Positions 33,598 through 42,755 of a stretch of 64,000 bases of DNA are shown one piece after another. How positions within the stretch are numbered: position 1 is the first letter of the stretch; each line of letters starts with the position of its first letter. Under the pieces are notes generated by a model, which did not search any database, was not told the DNA's origin, and saw only the letters and a program-made list of their open reading frames with translations. The position numbers were made by a program, and so were the translations under genes. Source of the DNA: Acidimicrobiaceae bacterium (lineage in GTDB: Bacteria; Actinomycetota; Acidimicrobiia; Acidimicrobiales; Aldehydirespiratoraceae); NCBI GenBank assembly GCA_028819005.1, contig JAPPMP010000046.1, positions 1 to 64,000 on the forward strand, given 5' to 3'.

Positions 33598-34563
33598 CTA
33601 TCGGTAGCGTTCCAAGACCCTGCGCGCCGCGTCGGACACGAGATCGGGTGACAGCGGCGGGTCGATTGAAACGATCTCCGCCGCCGGACCGAGTCGCAAC
33701 ATCAACCGTTCGAGCCAACCGACCGTGGAGACGGCCATGCCCACGACGAGCCGGCCCTGCGGGTCTGTCTCGACCGATTCGGTCGGGTACTGCTCAGTCA
33801 CCCAAGCAGCGTCCGGATCGAGCCGCAGCCGCACCCTCGGATCGTCACCGTGGGGAGTGAAGGACCCTCCCGAGTCGCTTGCACGATGCTCCACACCCAT
33901 GCCGGTCAGCCGCACGGAACGAACCCGGTCGACGCGGAATATTCGCTCGCCGTCAGCTCGATGGCACCAGGCGTGAAGGTACCAGTTGCCGTTGTCGCTG
34001 AAAATCCTCAGCGGTTCGACGATGCGCTGGGTGAGTTCGTCCCTTCCGTAGGTGTAGTACTCGACGTCGATCTGTTCCCCTCGGCTCAACGCCGACCGCA
34101 ACGGTGGCAGCGTCTCGGCGGGTGCGTGGCCGAGCCGCACCTCCACGGCCTGATCTGCTGCTTCACCCAGCGCCATGCCCAGCTTGGCGAGTGCCCGCAG
34201 CAGAGGGCTCGCAGCTTCGTCGCCTTCGTCAAGGGTTCCGAAATCACCGCCGATCAGGGAATGCCCAGCGGTGAGCAGCCTCGCCCCCTCGCCGGGGGTG
34301 AGTCGGAGCGGACGTGAGAACCAGTCGGCATACCGGATCTGCACCTCGTCATCGGAGATGTCGACTTCGATCATCGAGTCCGGGGTGAAAGGGTGAACAC
34401 CCACGAAGAACACGACTCCGGTCAGGTCTTCGACGAGTTGGGGCCTCGGGTAGTCGAAGCGAGCCACTATCTCATCGAGCGGAGCCCCCTGTTGCTCGAC
34501 GACCCATGGAATCACAGCCAAAAGACGGATCATCCGCTCCGAGGCGGTCAACTTGGGGTTCAT
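33598..34563 (-). CDS. pafC: WYL-domain transcriptional regulator (PafC-type)
   Basis: 321 aa. N-terminal winged-helix-like segment (ERMIRLLAVIPWVVEQQGAP), central WYL domain (VEPLRIFSDNGNWYLHAWCH, RIFRVDRVRSV) and a C-terminal WCX-type extension (GWLERLMLRLGPAAEI). In mycobacteria PafB and PafC form a heterodimer that activates DNA-damage genes independently of LexA. It is 13 nt downstream of the first WYL gene, the order seen for pafBC after pafA. Confidence 0.87.
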   Translation of the reverse strand: MNPKLTASERMIRLLAVIPWVVEQQGAPLDEIVARFDYPRPQLVEDLTGVVFFVGVHPFTPDSMIEVDISDDEVQIRYADWFSRPLRLTPGEGARLLTAGHSLIGGDFGTLDEGDEAASPLLRALAKLGMALGEAADQAVEVRLGHAPAETLPPLRSALSRGEQIDVEYYTYGRDELTQRIVEPLRIFSDNGNWYLHAWCHRADGERIFRVDRVRSVRLTGMGVEHRASDSGGSFTPHGDDPRVRLRLDPDAAWVTEQYPTESVETDPQGRLVVGMAVSTVGWLERLMLRLGPAAEIVSIDPPLSPDLVSDAARRVLERYR

Positions 34564-34576
34564 GTGGGCTCCGGCT

Positions 34577-35473
34577 TCATGCGAGTGCTTCGAGCCAGGA
34601 GACGACGTCTTCTCTGAATTCCGGAGGATCGAGCACCTCTGCGTGTTCGAGGAAGGTGAGAATGAAAGAGCGGAAACCCTCGCGGTTGCGCACCTTGAAC
34701 TCGACCACCGACGTTTCGCCGTGCCGACTGGAGTCCTCGCCCAGCAGATGGTGGAGATATGCGGCTTGATCCGGGTCGACGGCCACTCGCACGGTGGTCG
34801 GGGTTCCGTCGCCGAGTTCCCAACCCCGCAGGTTGGCGGGGTCTGTCGGCGTTCCCACGGGTTGAGCGGCGTCGTCGAGCAACTCGATCGGACTCGAGAT
34901 CCGGTCCACGCGGTACAGGCGCTGGTCTTCGCGGATCCGGTCCCAACCAGCGAGGTACCAATGACCTCGCGAAAACGACAATCGCCAGGGCTCGACCGCG
35001 CGTTCGACGCCTGAATACGCGAATCCGACCGCCCGGCGATCAGCGGCTGCTGCTATCAGGGCCGCCAGGTTCTCGTCGAAGGGGACATGGCCGACTTCGG
35101 CTGCGTCGACGGCGCCGCTCACCGCCCCGCCGAGCTTGTGCAGTCCCGTCTCGCCGCCGTCGAGGCGGACAATGCTGGTTGCGAGATGCAGCGCCGCCAG
35201 TTCGTCCGGTTCGAGGCGCAGGTCGCGGCCTGCGTACTCCGAGCGCAGGATCCGGTAGCCCTCAATGGGCGGGTCGGCGCCGGGGACGTTCTCGACTCGC
35301 AGTGGTATGCCCATCTTGCGGAGGTCTTCCTTGTCGCGCTCGAAGGTTCGTCGAAACGCAGCTTTGGCCTCCGGGTATCCGCCGATCCGGCGGCGCAACT
35401 CCTCCGCGGACAGGACCCGGTCGGCGTCGAGAAGAGCTGCAGTGAGGTTGAGGAGGCGTTCGAGTTTGTCCAT
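34577..35473 (-). CDS. pafB: WYL-domain transcriptional regulator (PafB-type)
   Basis: 298 aa from the ATG at 35473, 17 nt after the pafA stop. The N-terminus MDKLERLLNLTAALLDADRV ... ELRRRIGGY is a typical PafB DNA-binding start. The WYL segment reads VEPWRLSFSRGHWYLAGWDR, and the WCX end is FILTFLEHAEVL. It pairs with the next gene as PafBC. The upstream frame extends into pafA but lacks family similarity. Confidence 0.87.
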   Translation of the reverse strand: MDKLERLLNLTAALLDADRVLSAEELRRRIGGYPEAKAAFRRTFERDKEDLRKMGIPLRVENVPGADPPIEGYRILRSEYAGRDLRLEPDELAALHLATSIVRLDGGETGLHKLGGAVSGAVDAAEVGHVPFDENLAALIAAAADRRAVGFAYSGVERAVEPWRLSFSRGHWYLAGWDRIREDQRLYRVDRISSPIELLDDAAQPVGTPTDPANLRGWELGDGTPTTVRVAVDPDQAAYLHHLLGEDSSRHGETSVVEFKVRNREGFRSFILTFLEHAEVLDPPEFREDVVSWLEALA

Positions 35474-35490
35474 CAGGGCTGGTTTCTGCG

Positions 35491-36849
35491 TTACAACGAA
35501 GCGATCAGTTTCTCGACCCGGTCGTCCTGGGCTTTGAAGGGGTCTTTGCACAACACGGTGCGCTGAGCTTGATCGTTCAGCTTCAGGTGCACCCAGTCGA
35601 CTGTATAGTCCCGCCTCTGCTCCTTGGCCCGGCGTATGAACTCTCCCCGAAGACGTGCCCGCGTGGTCTCCGGCGGATTCTCGACCGCTCGGGATATCTC
35701 CCGGTCCCCGACGATGCGTTCGACCATCCCCCGCTTCTGCATCCGATAGTAGAGACCGCGGTCGCGGTTCACATCGTGGTATTGGAGATCGAGCAGTGCG
35801 ACCTTGGCATCGGACATCTCGAGGTTCTTGCGCGTCCGGTAGCCTTCGATCAGCTTGTACTTGATGACCCAGTCGATCTCTCGATCAAGCTTCAACGGAT
35901 CGTCCTCGAGCTCCGACAGGCAGTGTTCCCACATGTTGAGGGCGAGTTGCTCCTCGTCGTCGAGCTCGTGGTGTTCAGCAAAGCGCAGTGCTCGCTGCAA
36001 GTACTCGCTCTGGATGTCGAGCGCCGACACCTCGCGGCCGTTGGCGAGGCGAACCCGCCGTCGACAGGTCAAGTCGTGACTGATCTCCCGGATGGCGCGG
36101 ATGGGGTTCTCCAGTGTCATGTCCCGCAGCACGACGTGTGGTTCCTCGAGCATCCGCAACATCAATGAACAGGCTCCGACCTTCAGGAAGGTCGTGTATT
36201 CGCTCATGTTCGAATCACCGACGATCACATGGAGGCGGCGGTACCGTTCGGCGTCAGCGTGCGGCTCGTCGCGGGTGTTGATGATCGGCCGCGAGCGTGT
36301 AGTCGCCGAGGAAACGCCCTCCCAGATGTGCTCGGCGCGCTGGCTCACGCAGTATTTGGCGCCTCGAGCGGTCTGCAGGATCTTCCCGGCGCCGGCGTAG
36401 ATCTGACGGCTCACGAGAAACGGGATCAACACTTCGCTGTAGACGCCCAGGTCATCGTTGCGAGTGATGCAGTAGTTCTCGTGGCAGCCGTAGCTGTTGC
36501 CTGCGGAGTCGGTGTTGTTCTTGAAGAGGTAGACGTCTCCGTGGACGCCCTCCTCGGAGAGCCGTTCTTCGGCACTTGCCAGAAGCTGCTCGAGGATGCG
36601 TTCGCCGGCTTTGTCGTGGGCGGTGAGGTCGCTGACCGAGTCGCATTCGGGGGTGGCGTACTCGGGATGGCTGCCCACATCCAGGTAGAGCCGAGCACCA
36701 TTGCCCAAGAAGACATTGCTGGAGCGTCCCCAGGAAACGACCCGACGGAACAGATAACGCGCCACCTCGTCGGGACTGAGGCGTCGCTGGCCGCGCAGGG
36801 TGCAGGTCACGCCGTACTCGTTCTCGATTCCGAAGATTCGACGCTGCAC
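35491..36849 (-). CDS. pafA: Pup-protein ligase
   Basis: 452 aa from the GTG at 36849, beginning [17 protein letters not shown], the same length as M. tuberculosis PafA. PafA ligates the C-terminal Glu of Pup to substrate lysines. Glutamine-synthetase-like residues are intact: [39 protein letters not shown] and [18 protein letters not shown] nine bases upstream is possible, but the GTG is exactly 7 nt from a TAGGTT element. The gene may have its own leaderless promoter inside the proteasome operon. Confidence 0.96.
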   Translation of the reverse strand: MQRRIFGIENEYGVTCTLRGQRRLSPDEVARYLFRRVVSWGRSSNVFLGNGARLYLDVGSHPEYATPECDSVSDLTAHDKAGERILEQLLASAEERLSEEGVHGDVYLFKNNTDSAGNSYGCHENYCITRNDDLGVYSEVLIPFLVSRQIYAGAGKILQTARGAKYCVSQRAEHIWEGVSSATTRSRPIINTRDEPHADAERYRRLHVIVGDSNMSEYTTFLKVGACSLMLRMLEEPHVVLRDMTLENPIRAIREISHDLTCRRRVRLANGREVSALDIQSEYLQRALRFAEHHELDDEEQLALNMWEHCLSELEDDPLKLDREIDWVIKYKLIEGYRTRKNLEMSDAKVALLDLQYHDVNRDRGLYYRMQKRGMVERIVGDREISRAVENPPETTRARLRGEFIRRAKEQRRDYTVDWVHLKLNDQAQRTVLCKDPFKAQDDRVEKLIASL

Positions 36850-36856
36850 GTCGAAC

Positions 36857-36862
36857 AACCTA
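36857..36862 (-). promoter_or_regulatory. Leaderless -10 element of pafA
   Basis: Minus-strand TAGGTT with 7 nt to the GTG at 36849, in the 38-nt gap after prcA. Confidence 0.5.
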
Positions 36863-36887
36863 GACCCCCGCAGCCGGTGTTGGCAGG

Positions 36888-37568
36888 TCAGTCGCCGATA
36901 AGGAGCGCAACCTCGGGATCGTCGAGACGCCGAAACGCCCGACGGCCGGTGCCTCGTTCGAGCACGGCGATTTCCAATTCGGCAGGGGCCAGCGAGCGGT
37001 CGGGACCGCTCAGAGCAGATATCGCCCGACGCAATCCCCCAGACAGCTCCGGCACACCGTCGAGTTCGCCGAAGCGATCCGAGATCGCCTCGGTTTCGCC
37101 GCCGAGCACCACCGACATGTCCTCATCGACGACCGTTCCGTCGTAGAGGATGTGGAACAGCTGGTCGCCGCCACCGTCGTCGGCGCCGATCTCGGCCACC
37201 AGGATCTCCACCTCCATCGGTTTCATCTCATGGGTGAAGATCTGTCCGAGAATCTGGGCGTATTGATTGGCGAGACTGCGCGCATCGACGTCTCCCCTGC
37301 TGAAGGCATATCCCTTCAGGTCGGCGTGGCGTACCCCCGCAATGCGCAGCTGGTCGAACTCGTTGTATTTGCCGACGCCGGCGAAAGCGATCCGGTCATA
37401 GATCTCGCTCACCTTGCGCAGCGTCGAGGACTTGTTCTCGGCACAGATGGCGATTCCTTCGACAAAGCGGAACGCTATGAGGCTGCGGCCTCGTGCGATG
37501 CCCTTGCGGGCGTAATCGGCGCGGTCCTTCATCACCTGCTCGGGGGCGACGTAGAAGGGCATGTTCAT
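36888..37568 (-). CDS. prcA: Proteasome alpha subunit
   Basis: 226 aa. The start [21 protein letters not shown] and [20 protein letters not shown] are alpha-ring signatures, including the gate-forming N-terminus. Alpha rings cap the 20S core and dock Mpa. The ATG overlaps the prcB stop (ATGA), giving matched expression. Residues such as [22 protein letters not shown] are typical. Confidence 0.95.
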   Translation of the reverse strand: MNMPFYVAPEQVMKDRADYARKGIARGRSLIAFRFVEGIAICAENKSSTLRKVSEIYDRIAFAGVGKYNEFDQLRIAGVRHADLKGYAFSRGDVDARSLANQYAQILGQIFTHEMKPMEVEILVAEIGADDGGGDQLFHILYDGTVVDEDMSVVLGGETEAISDRFGELDGVPELSGGLRRAISALSGPDRSLAPAELEIAVLERGTGRRAFRRLDDPEVALLIGD

Positions 37569-38395
37569 GGCGACTCTGCCCGCGCTCGGCGACGCTCGAT
37601 CAGCGCGCTGGTGCGTTCGGCCAATTCGTCGTCGTCTGTACGCGCATAGCCTTCGGCCGTGATCGTGGCGACGATCGGATAGATCCCCCGCACGGGATCC
37701 GGTCCGCCGGTCGCCGAATCCTCATCAGCTGCTTCGAACAAAGCGGAGATCGCGAGGTCGGTGACTTCTCCAGGATCCATATCTGCGCGATAGCCGAGTT
37801 TCAAGACCGTTCCGGCGTGAAAACTGCCCGAACCCGTTGTGGCGTGCTCAGCCTCCTCGTAGCGGCCGCCGGTCACGTCATATTCGAACAGGCGGCCCTC
37901 GCTGAGCTTGAGGTCGTAGCCGGCGAAGATCGGGACGACCACCAACCCCTGCATTGCGGCGGGCAGGTTGCTGCGGACCATCTGACCTAGCTGGTTCGCT
38001 TTGCCCTCGAGGCTCAAAGCCTCGCCTTCAACCTTTTCATAGTGCTCCAACTGGAGTTGGAACAGACGCACCATCTCTGCTGCCGGGCCGGCGGCGCCGG
38101 CGATTGCCACACCGCTGTGCCTATCGGCCGCGAAGACCTTCTCGATGCTGCGATGGCTGATCAGATTCCCAGAGGTCGCCCGGCGGTCGCCGGCGAGCAG
38201 CACGCCGTCGCGGTAACGGACCGCGATGCACGTCGTTCCGTGCCGGAAATCCGAGGCCGGCACTTTGCCAATGCGCGATGTGCTGTCACCCGAGATGCTC
38301 TCGGGTGAGATCTGGTTCTCGAATCCGCTTCGCCGCAAGAGTTCCGCGAAGCTTGGACCGGGATCATCGTGCGGTCGAAACAGCGGAAGGTTCAC
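37565..38395 (-). CDS. prcB: Proteasome beta subunit
   Basis: 276 aa precursor. A propeptide of 53 residues precedes the catalytic Thr54 in RHG-TTCIAVRY, followed by GVLLAGDRRATSGNLISH. Autocleavage should expose the threonine nucleophile. It overlaps prcA and starts 67 nt after the pup stop. Confidence 0.96.
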   Translation of the reverse strand: MNLPLFRPHDDPGPSFAELLRRSGFENQISPESISGDSTSRIGKVPASDFRHGTTCIAVRYRDGVLLAGDRRATSGNLISHRSIEKVFAADRHSGVAIAGAAGPAAEMVRLFQLQLEHYEKVEGEALSLEGKANQLGQMVRSNLPAAMQGLVVVPIFAGYDLKLSEGRLFEYDVTGGRYEEAEHATTGSGSFHAGTVLKLGYRADMDPGEVTDLAISALFEAADEDSATGGPDPVRGIYPIVATITAEGYARTDDDELAERTSALIERRRARAESP

Positions 38396-38462
38396 CTCGG
38401 CGCTCTCCGGTTCGCAGAGTTCGCGCTCATCATCGGTTTTCTCGCGTTCGCGCAGGTCGTCC

Positions 38463-38657
38463 TCACTGGCCGCCCTTTTGGATGTAGCTCTTCACAAAGT
38501 CTTCGGCGTTGGCTTCGAGAACCTCGTCTATCTCGTCGAGCAGTTCGTCGAGCTCGGCTTTGATCTCCTCTCCGCGTTCGGTCGCTTTCGCGGCCGCCTG
38601 CTCGGCAGGCTCGCGGTCGGCCGGCGTTGGTTTTCGCACTTGTTCGCGTTCAGCCAT
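38463..38657 (-). CDS. pup: Prokaryotic ubiquitin-like protein Pup
   Basis: 64 aa, ending IQKGGQ. The terminal Gln means Dop must deamidate it before ligation. The C-terminal half (EEIKAELDELLDEIDEVLEA) is the Mpa-binding helix, and the N-terminus is disordered and charged. It lies 15 nt after dop and upstream of prcB. Confidence 0.97.
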   Translation of the reverse strand: MAEREQVRKPTPADREPAEQAAAKATERGEEIKAELDELLDEIDEVLEANAEDFVKSYIQKGGQ

Positions 38658-38672
38658 TGATCGTCTCCATTT

Positions 38673-40181
38673 CTATGACCCCAAGCGTCGAAGGAGTTCC
38701 GACGCAGAGTCGCACTCGTCAAACAAGTTACCCACATGGGCTTCGGTCCCGCGCAAAGGTTCCATCATCGGCACTCTACGCAGTGCATCAGTTCCGACGT
38801 CGAACACGAGCGAATCCCAGTTGGCGGCCACCACTGAATCGGAGAACAACTGGAGGCACTTGCCGCGGAAGAAGGCTCGGGTGTCGTTGGGCGGCTCGGT
38901 CATCGCTCTGGCGGCGTCGGCCTCATCGACGATTCGCTCCAGACCGGCGCGGTTGGCCAGAGAGCGCTCGGGTCTCATGTCGTGGTATTGGATGTCCAAT
39001 GCGCGCAGGCGGGTGTTCCTCCAGTCAAGGCCGTGGCGTTCCCGGTAACCCTCGATGAGACGGTATTTGGCGACCCAATCGAGCTGTGATGCGAGACTCA
39101 TGGGATCTGTCTCAAGGCCTGAAAGGACCGATTCCCAACGGTCGAGCACATCGAGTGCCGCCGCTCCGCCGACATTCTCGACGCCGTTGGCCTCAACGTA
39201 CTTCCGGCTCTGATCGAGCAGTTCCCATTGGATCTCCAGCGCCGTGACAGTCGTTCCGTCGACCAGTTCAAGGGGCTCGGAGAGGGTCAGGTCGTGAGAC
39301 ACTCGGCGGATCGCCGCCACGGGGGCGGCAAAGACGAACTCGCGGCGCAAGGCGTCGTCTTCGATGAGGGCCAGAACCAGGGCGGTGGTGCCGACCTTCA
39401 AGAAGGTGGACACCTGCGAAGGGTTGGCGTCGCCGACGATCACGTGGAGCCGGCGGTACTTGCGAGCATCGGCGTGGGGTTCGTCGCGGGTGTTGATGAT
39501 GGGGCGCTTGAGGGTTGTCTCCAGACCGACCTCCTCTTCAAAGAAGTCGGCGCGCTGGGTGATCTGGTAGGAGACTTCGTCGGTGCTCTGACCTGGGGTT
39601 TCCGAACCAACCTTGCCGGCTCCGGTGAAGATCTGCCGTGTGACGAAATGGCTGATGCAATGGGTCGCGATCCGTCCGAAGGGAGTCGCTCGGTCGACCA
39701 GGTAGTTCTCGTGGCAGCCGTAGCTGTTGCCCTTCCCGTCGCTGTTGTTCTTGTAGAGCACCAGTTCCTGGTCGGGCGGGAGCATCTCTGCGGCCGCGGC
39801 CATCGAGTGTTGAGCGATCAGTTCGGCGGCCCGGTCGTGCAGCACGACGCTGAGCGCATCCCCGCATTCAGGGGTGGAGATCTCGGGGTGCGCGTGGTCG
39901 ACGTAGTAGCGGGCGCCGTTGGTCAGCACGGCATTGACAAGGTGCGTTTCGACGTCCGGGGGCATTGCTGCGGTGGGCACACAGCCCCTGGCGTCGATGC
40001 CGGGGGTCTCATCGATGAAGTCCCAATGAACGGCGTCGTTGCTGTTCTCGGTCCGGTAGCCGGACGCATAGAGGTAGGCGTTGATGAGAAGCGAGGATGC
40101 CGTGATCGGGTTCGGGTCCTCGATGCCGCGGTGAACGATCCCGTACTCCGTTTCGATGCCGATTGTCTTGGGAATCGCCAT
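38673..40181 (-). CDS. dop: Pup deamidase/depupylase
   Basis: 502 aa. Dop converts Pup Gln to Glu and removes Pup from proteins. The start PKTIGIETEYGIVHRG and the segments [33 protein letters not shown] and [19 protein letters not shown] distinguish it from PafA. The ATG is 7 nt downstream of a TAGGGT element, so it leads the dop-pup-prcBA-paf operon. Confidence 0.96.
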   Translation of the reverse strand: MAIPKTIGIETEYGIVHRGIEDPNPITASSLLINAYLYASGYRTENSNDAVHWDFIDETPGIDARGCVPTAAMPPDVETHLVNAVLTNGARYYVDHAHPEISTPECGDALSVVLHDRAAELIAQHSMAAAAEMLPPDQELVLYKNNSDGKGNSYGCHENYLVDRATPFGRIATHCISHFVTRQIFTGAGKVGSETPGQSTDEVSYQITQRADFFEEEVGLETTLKRPIINTRDEPHADARKYRRLHVIVGDANPSQVSTFLKVGTTALVLALIEDDALRREFVFAAPVAAIRRVSHDLTLSEPLELVDGTTVTALEIQWELLDQSRKYVEANGVENVGGAAALDVLDRWESVLSGLETDPMSLASQLDWVAKYRLIEGYRERHGLDWRNTRLRALDIQYHDMRPERSLANRAGLERIVDEADAARAMTEPPNDTRAFFRGKCLQLFSDSVVAANWDSLVFDVGTDALRRVPMMEPLRGTEAHVGNLFDECDSASELLRRLGS

Positions 40182-40188
40182 GGCGGCG

Positions 40189-40194
40189 ACCCTA
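40189..40194 (-). promoter_or_regulatory. Leaderless -10 element of the dop-pup-prcBA operon
   Basis: Minus-strand TAGGGT, exactly 7 nt before the dop ATG. Confidence 0.55.
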
Positions 40195-40202
40195 GCTCAT
40201 CC

Positions 40203-40268
40203 GCTCTTGTCCGCCGCGCTCTGTTTCCCGCTCTTGTTCGCTGTGCTCACCAACCGCTCGGGGTCTCG
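40203..40268 (-). repeat. Family B repeat upstream of dop (inverted)
   Basis: On the minus strand it reads CCCCGAGCGGTTGGTGAGCA then CAGCGAACAAGAGCGGG and a second partial copy, matching family B elsewhere. It merges into the 16-bp tandem array. Confidence 0.55.
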
Positions 40269-40380
40269 GGCCGCTCGGGGTGTCGGGTTGCTCAGGTCTC
40301 GGGCCGCTCAGGTCTTGGGCTGCTCGGGTGTCGGGCTGCTCGGGTCTTGGGCTGCTCGGGTGTCGGGCTGCTCGGGTCTC
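40261..40380. repeat. 16-bp tandem repeat array over the alr 3' end
   Basis: About 7.5 copies of a GGGTGTCGGGCTGCTC-type unit (one copy 17 bp). It encodes the last 27 or so codons of alanine racemase and continues past its stop. Since 16 is not a multiple of 3, the encoded peptide repeats every 16 residues. Confidence 0.85.
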
Positions 40381-41452
40381 GCCCGACGTAGGAACGTTCG
40401 TAGCGCGCTCCGAGCGCTGCGAGCATTTCGTGTGGGATGGTTCCGCCGCGCCGCGCGACCTCGTCGATCGGAACCTGGTCGCCGATCAGCTCGACCGGCG
40501 CACCGGGGTGAAGTTCCGAATCCGCAACGTCGGTGACGTCGATCGTGATGAGATCCATGGAAACACGACCGACAATGGGGACCTGCACCGATCCCACGCG
40601 CGCGATTCCGGTATTCGATGCAGAGCGGAGGAATCCGTCGGCGTAGCCGACGGGAATCGCGGCAACCTTTCCGGGTCTGGTGACCTCATGCGTCGCGGCG
40701 TAGCCGACGAAGTCGCCGACGGCTACGTTGCGGACCTGCAGGATAGGCGCCGTCAGGGTCACAACCTGTTGCATGGGGTTGCGTTGATCCGGATGCGGAT
40801 TTCCTCCATAGAGGGCGACCCCCGGGCGGACCAAGTCGAAATGATAGGCCGGATCGAGAAAGATCCCGGCCGAATTGGCGAGTGAGGCGAAACCCATCGG
40901 CAGTTGCCGGCGACAGGCCTCGAAGCGTCTCAGCTGCTCAGCTGGTTGGCTGCTGCCGGTGACGTCGGCGGATCCGAGGTGGCTCATCACGTGAACCACA
41001 TTGAGAGCATCCAAGCGCCACGGTTCGTCAATCAGCATGGCGGTTTCGTCCGCGCCCAGCCCGGTCCGGTTCATGCCGGTGTCCAAGTGGATGGTCGCGG
41101 GCAGTTCCGCTCCGCGCTGCGCGGCTGCTTTTGCCCACCGTTCAATCTGGTCGAGGCTGTTGAGCGCCGGGATCAGCCTGTGCTCGATCAAATCGTCGAC
41201 GGTGCCCGGCATGGCTCCGTTGAAAACATGGATCTCCACATCCTCAAGGGCCTCCCGCAACAATTGTCCCTCAGAAAGCTGAGCGACGAAGAAATGACGG
41301 CAACCCTGCTGTGCCAGAGCGGTGGACACTTCAACACAGCCGAGGCCGTATCCGTCGGCCTTGACCACCGCCGCGGCGCGACCACCGTTGAGTTGCTCGC
41401 AGATGATCCGGTAGTTGGCCTGGAGCCGCTCAAGGTTTACGGTGAGGTTCAC
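40292..41452 (-). CDS. alr: Alanine racemase
   Basis: 386 aa. PLP lysine at about residue 31 in AAAVVKADGYGLG, with HLDTGMNRTGLG, FDLVRPGVALYGG, AAIPVGYADGFLR and GRVSMDLITIDVTD. It makes D-Ala for peptidoglycan. The GTG at 41452 overlaps the gdhA stop (GTGA). The normal enzyme end (YVGRD) is followed by a Pro/Ser/Arg tail, PSSPTPEQPKTRAARH and onward, encoded wholly by the tandem repeat. Confidence 0.93.
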   Translation of the reverse strand: MNLTVNLERLQANYRIICEQLNGGRAAAVVKADGYGLGCVEVSTALAQQGCRHFFVAQLSEGQLLREALEDVEIHVFNGAMPGTVDDLIEHRLIPALNSLDQIERWAKAAAQRGAELPATIHLDTGMNRTGLGADETAMLIDEPWRLDALNVVHVMSHLGSADVTGSSQPAEQLRRFEACRRQLPMGFASLANSAGIFLDPAYHFDLVRPGVALYGGNPHPDQRNPMQQVVTLTAPILQVRNVAVGDFVGYAATHEVTRPGKVAAIPVGYADGFLRSASNTGIARVGSVQVPIVGRVSMDLITIDVTDVADSELHPGAPVELIGDQVPIDEVARRGGTIPHEMLAALGARYERSYVGRDPSSPTPEQPKTRAARHPSSPRPERPET

Positions 41453-42720
41453 GGGAATATGCCGCGCAGCCGGTAGACCTTCTGCAACAAGTTGGCAGCC
41501 TCGATGTAGGCGGCTTGGCGCCAACTGCACCCTCTGTCGTTGCGAACAGACCAGACTCGGTCTGAGGCGTCCCAGATGGCGTCGCGAAGCCGTGAGTCAA
41601 TGTCGCGTGCTGTCCAACGGCTGCTCGTCTTGTTCTGCACCCATTCGTAGTAGGAGACGACCACGCCGCCGGCGTTGGCCAGGATGTCGGGGATCAGGTT
41701 CATGCCGGCTTCTTCCAGAACCCTTGAAGCCTCGGCGGTGACCGGCCCGTTGGCAGTCTCCACGATGGTGTGGGCGCGGATGTCGTTGACGTTCTCGGCG
41801 GTGATCTGTGATTCCAGAGCCGCCGGCACAAGCACGTCGACGTCGAGCGCGAAGAACTCTTCAGAGGTGATCGTGTCACAGGCGTCAAACCCTGCCACGC
41901 CCCGGTGTTCGGAGGCGTGAAGCGCCAATCCGGCGATATCGAGGCCCTCGGGGTTGTAGACCGCTCCGCTGACGTCGGCGACGGCGACAACCTTCATGTC
42001 GAGCTCGGTGAGGGCGGTGGCCGCATGGGAGCCGACGTTGCCGAATCCCTGGACGGCCGCGCTCTGCCGGCTCAGGGTGCGGTCCAGTTGGCCGTACAGG
42101 TGGCGCAGGGCGTAGGCCGCTCCCCGACCGGTCGCTGCTTCACGGCCCAGGCTTCCTCCCAGCTCAACAGGTTTCCCGGTGACGACTCGACGCGCGTTCT
42201 GTCGTTCGCCAGGCCCGCGCGAGTTGAGGTACGTGTCCATCATCCAACCCATCGTCTGAGCGTCGGTTCCCATGTCCGGGGCTGGAATGTCGAATTCGGG
42301 ACCGATGTTCTCTCCGAGCGCATGGGTGAAGCGGCGCACCACCCTTTCGAGCTCGGCGGTGCTGTACTGCGCCGGGTTGATGGCGACGCCGCCCTTGGCC
42401 CCCCCGAACGGCAGATTGAGCAGTGCGCACTTGAACGTCATCCAAGTCGCCAAGGCCCGCGATTCGTTGAGATCCATGCTCTGATGGAAGCGCATCCCCC
42501 CTTTGAATGGGCCCAGCACATTGTTGTGCTGGATCCGGTAGCCCTGGAGAACTTCATACTCGCCGGAATCGCGTTGGATCGGAAAGTTCACGATGAGCTC
42601 GTTCATTGGTTTCAACAGGACGCGTCGGACCTTCTGGTCCATGTCGATCGCCTGAGCGGCGTCTTCGACGTTGGCCGTAGCCTCTTGGTAGAGACGGGTT
42701 GAACTCGCGGTGCCGGTCAC
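41449..42720 (-). CDS. Glutamate dehydrogenase (Glu/Leu/Phe/Val family)
   Basis: 423 aa. GPFKGGMRFH and the catalytic-lysine segment LPFGGAKGGV (Lys109), PAPDMGTDAQTMGWMMDTY and the dinucleotide-binding AVQGFGNVGSHAA. It probably interconverts glutamate and 2-oxoglutarate, though other amino acids are possible in this family. GTG start, 35 nt after mpa; its stop overlaps the alr start, so mpa, gdh and alr read as one unit. Confidence 0.9.
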   Translation of the reverse strand: MTGTASSTRLYQEATANVEDAAQAIDMDQKVRRVLLKPMNELIVNFPIQRDSGEYEVLQGYRIQHNNVLGPFKGGMRFHQSMDLNESRALATWMTFKCALLNLPFGGAKGGVAINPAQYSTAELERVVRRFTHALGENIGPEFDIPAPDMGTDAQTMGWMMDTYLNSRGPGERQNARRVVTGKPVELGGSLGREAATGRGAAYALRHLYGQLDRTLSRQSAAVQGFGNVGSHAATALTELDMKVVAVADVSGAVYNPEGLDIAGLALHASEHRGVAGFDACDTITSEEFFALDVDVLVPAALESQITAENVNDIRAHTIVETANGPVTAEASRVLEEAGMNLIPDILANAGGVVVSYYEWVQNKTSSRWTARDIDSRLRDAIWDASDRVWSVRNDRGCSWRQAAYIEAANLLQKVYRLRGIFP

Positions 42721-42755
42721 GTGTTTTCCCTGGTTGTCATTGGCCTGCAGGTGGT

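Noticed and set aside
40261..40380. Possible CRISPR array
   Set aside because: The period is 16 bp with no unique spacers and no cas genes; it is a plain tandem repeat.
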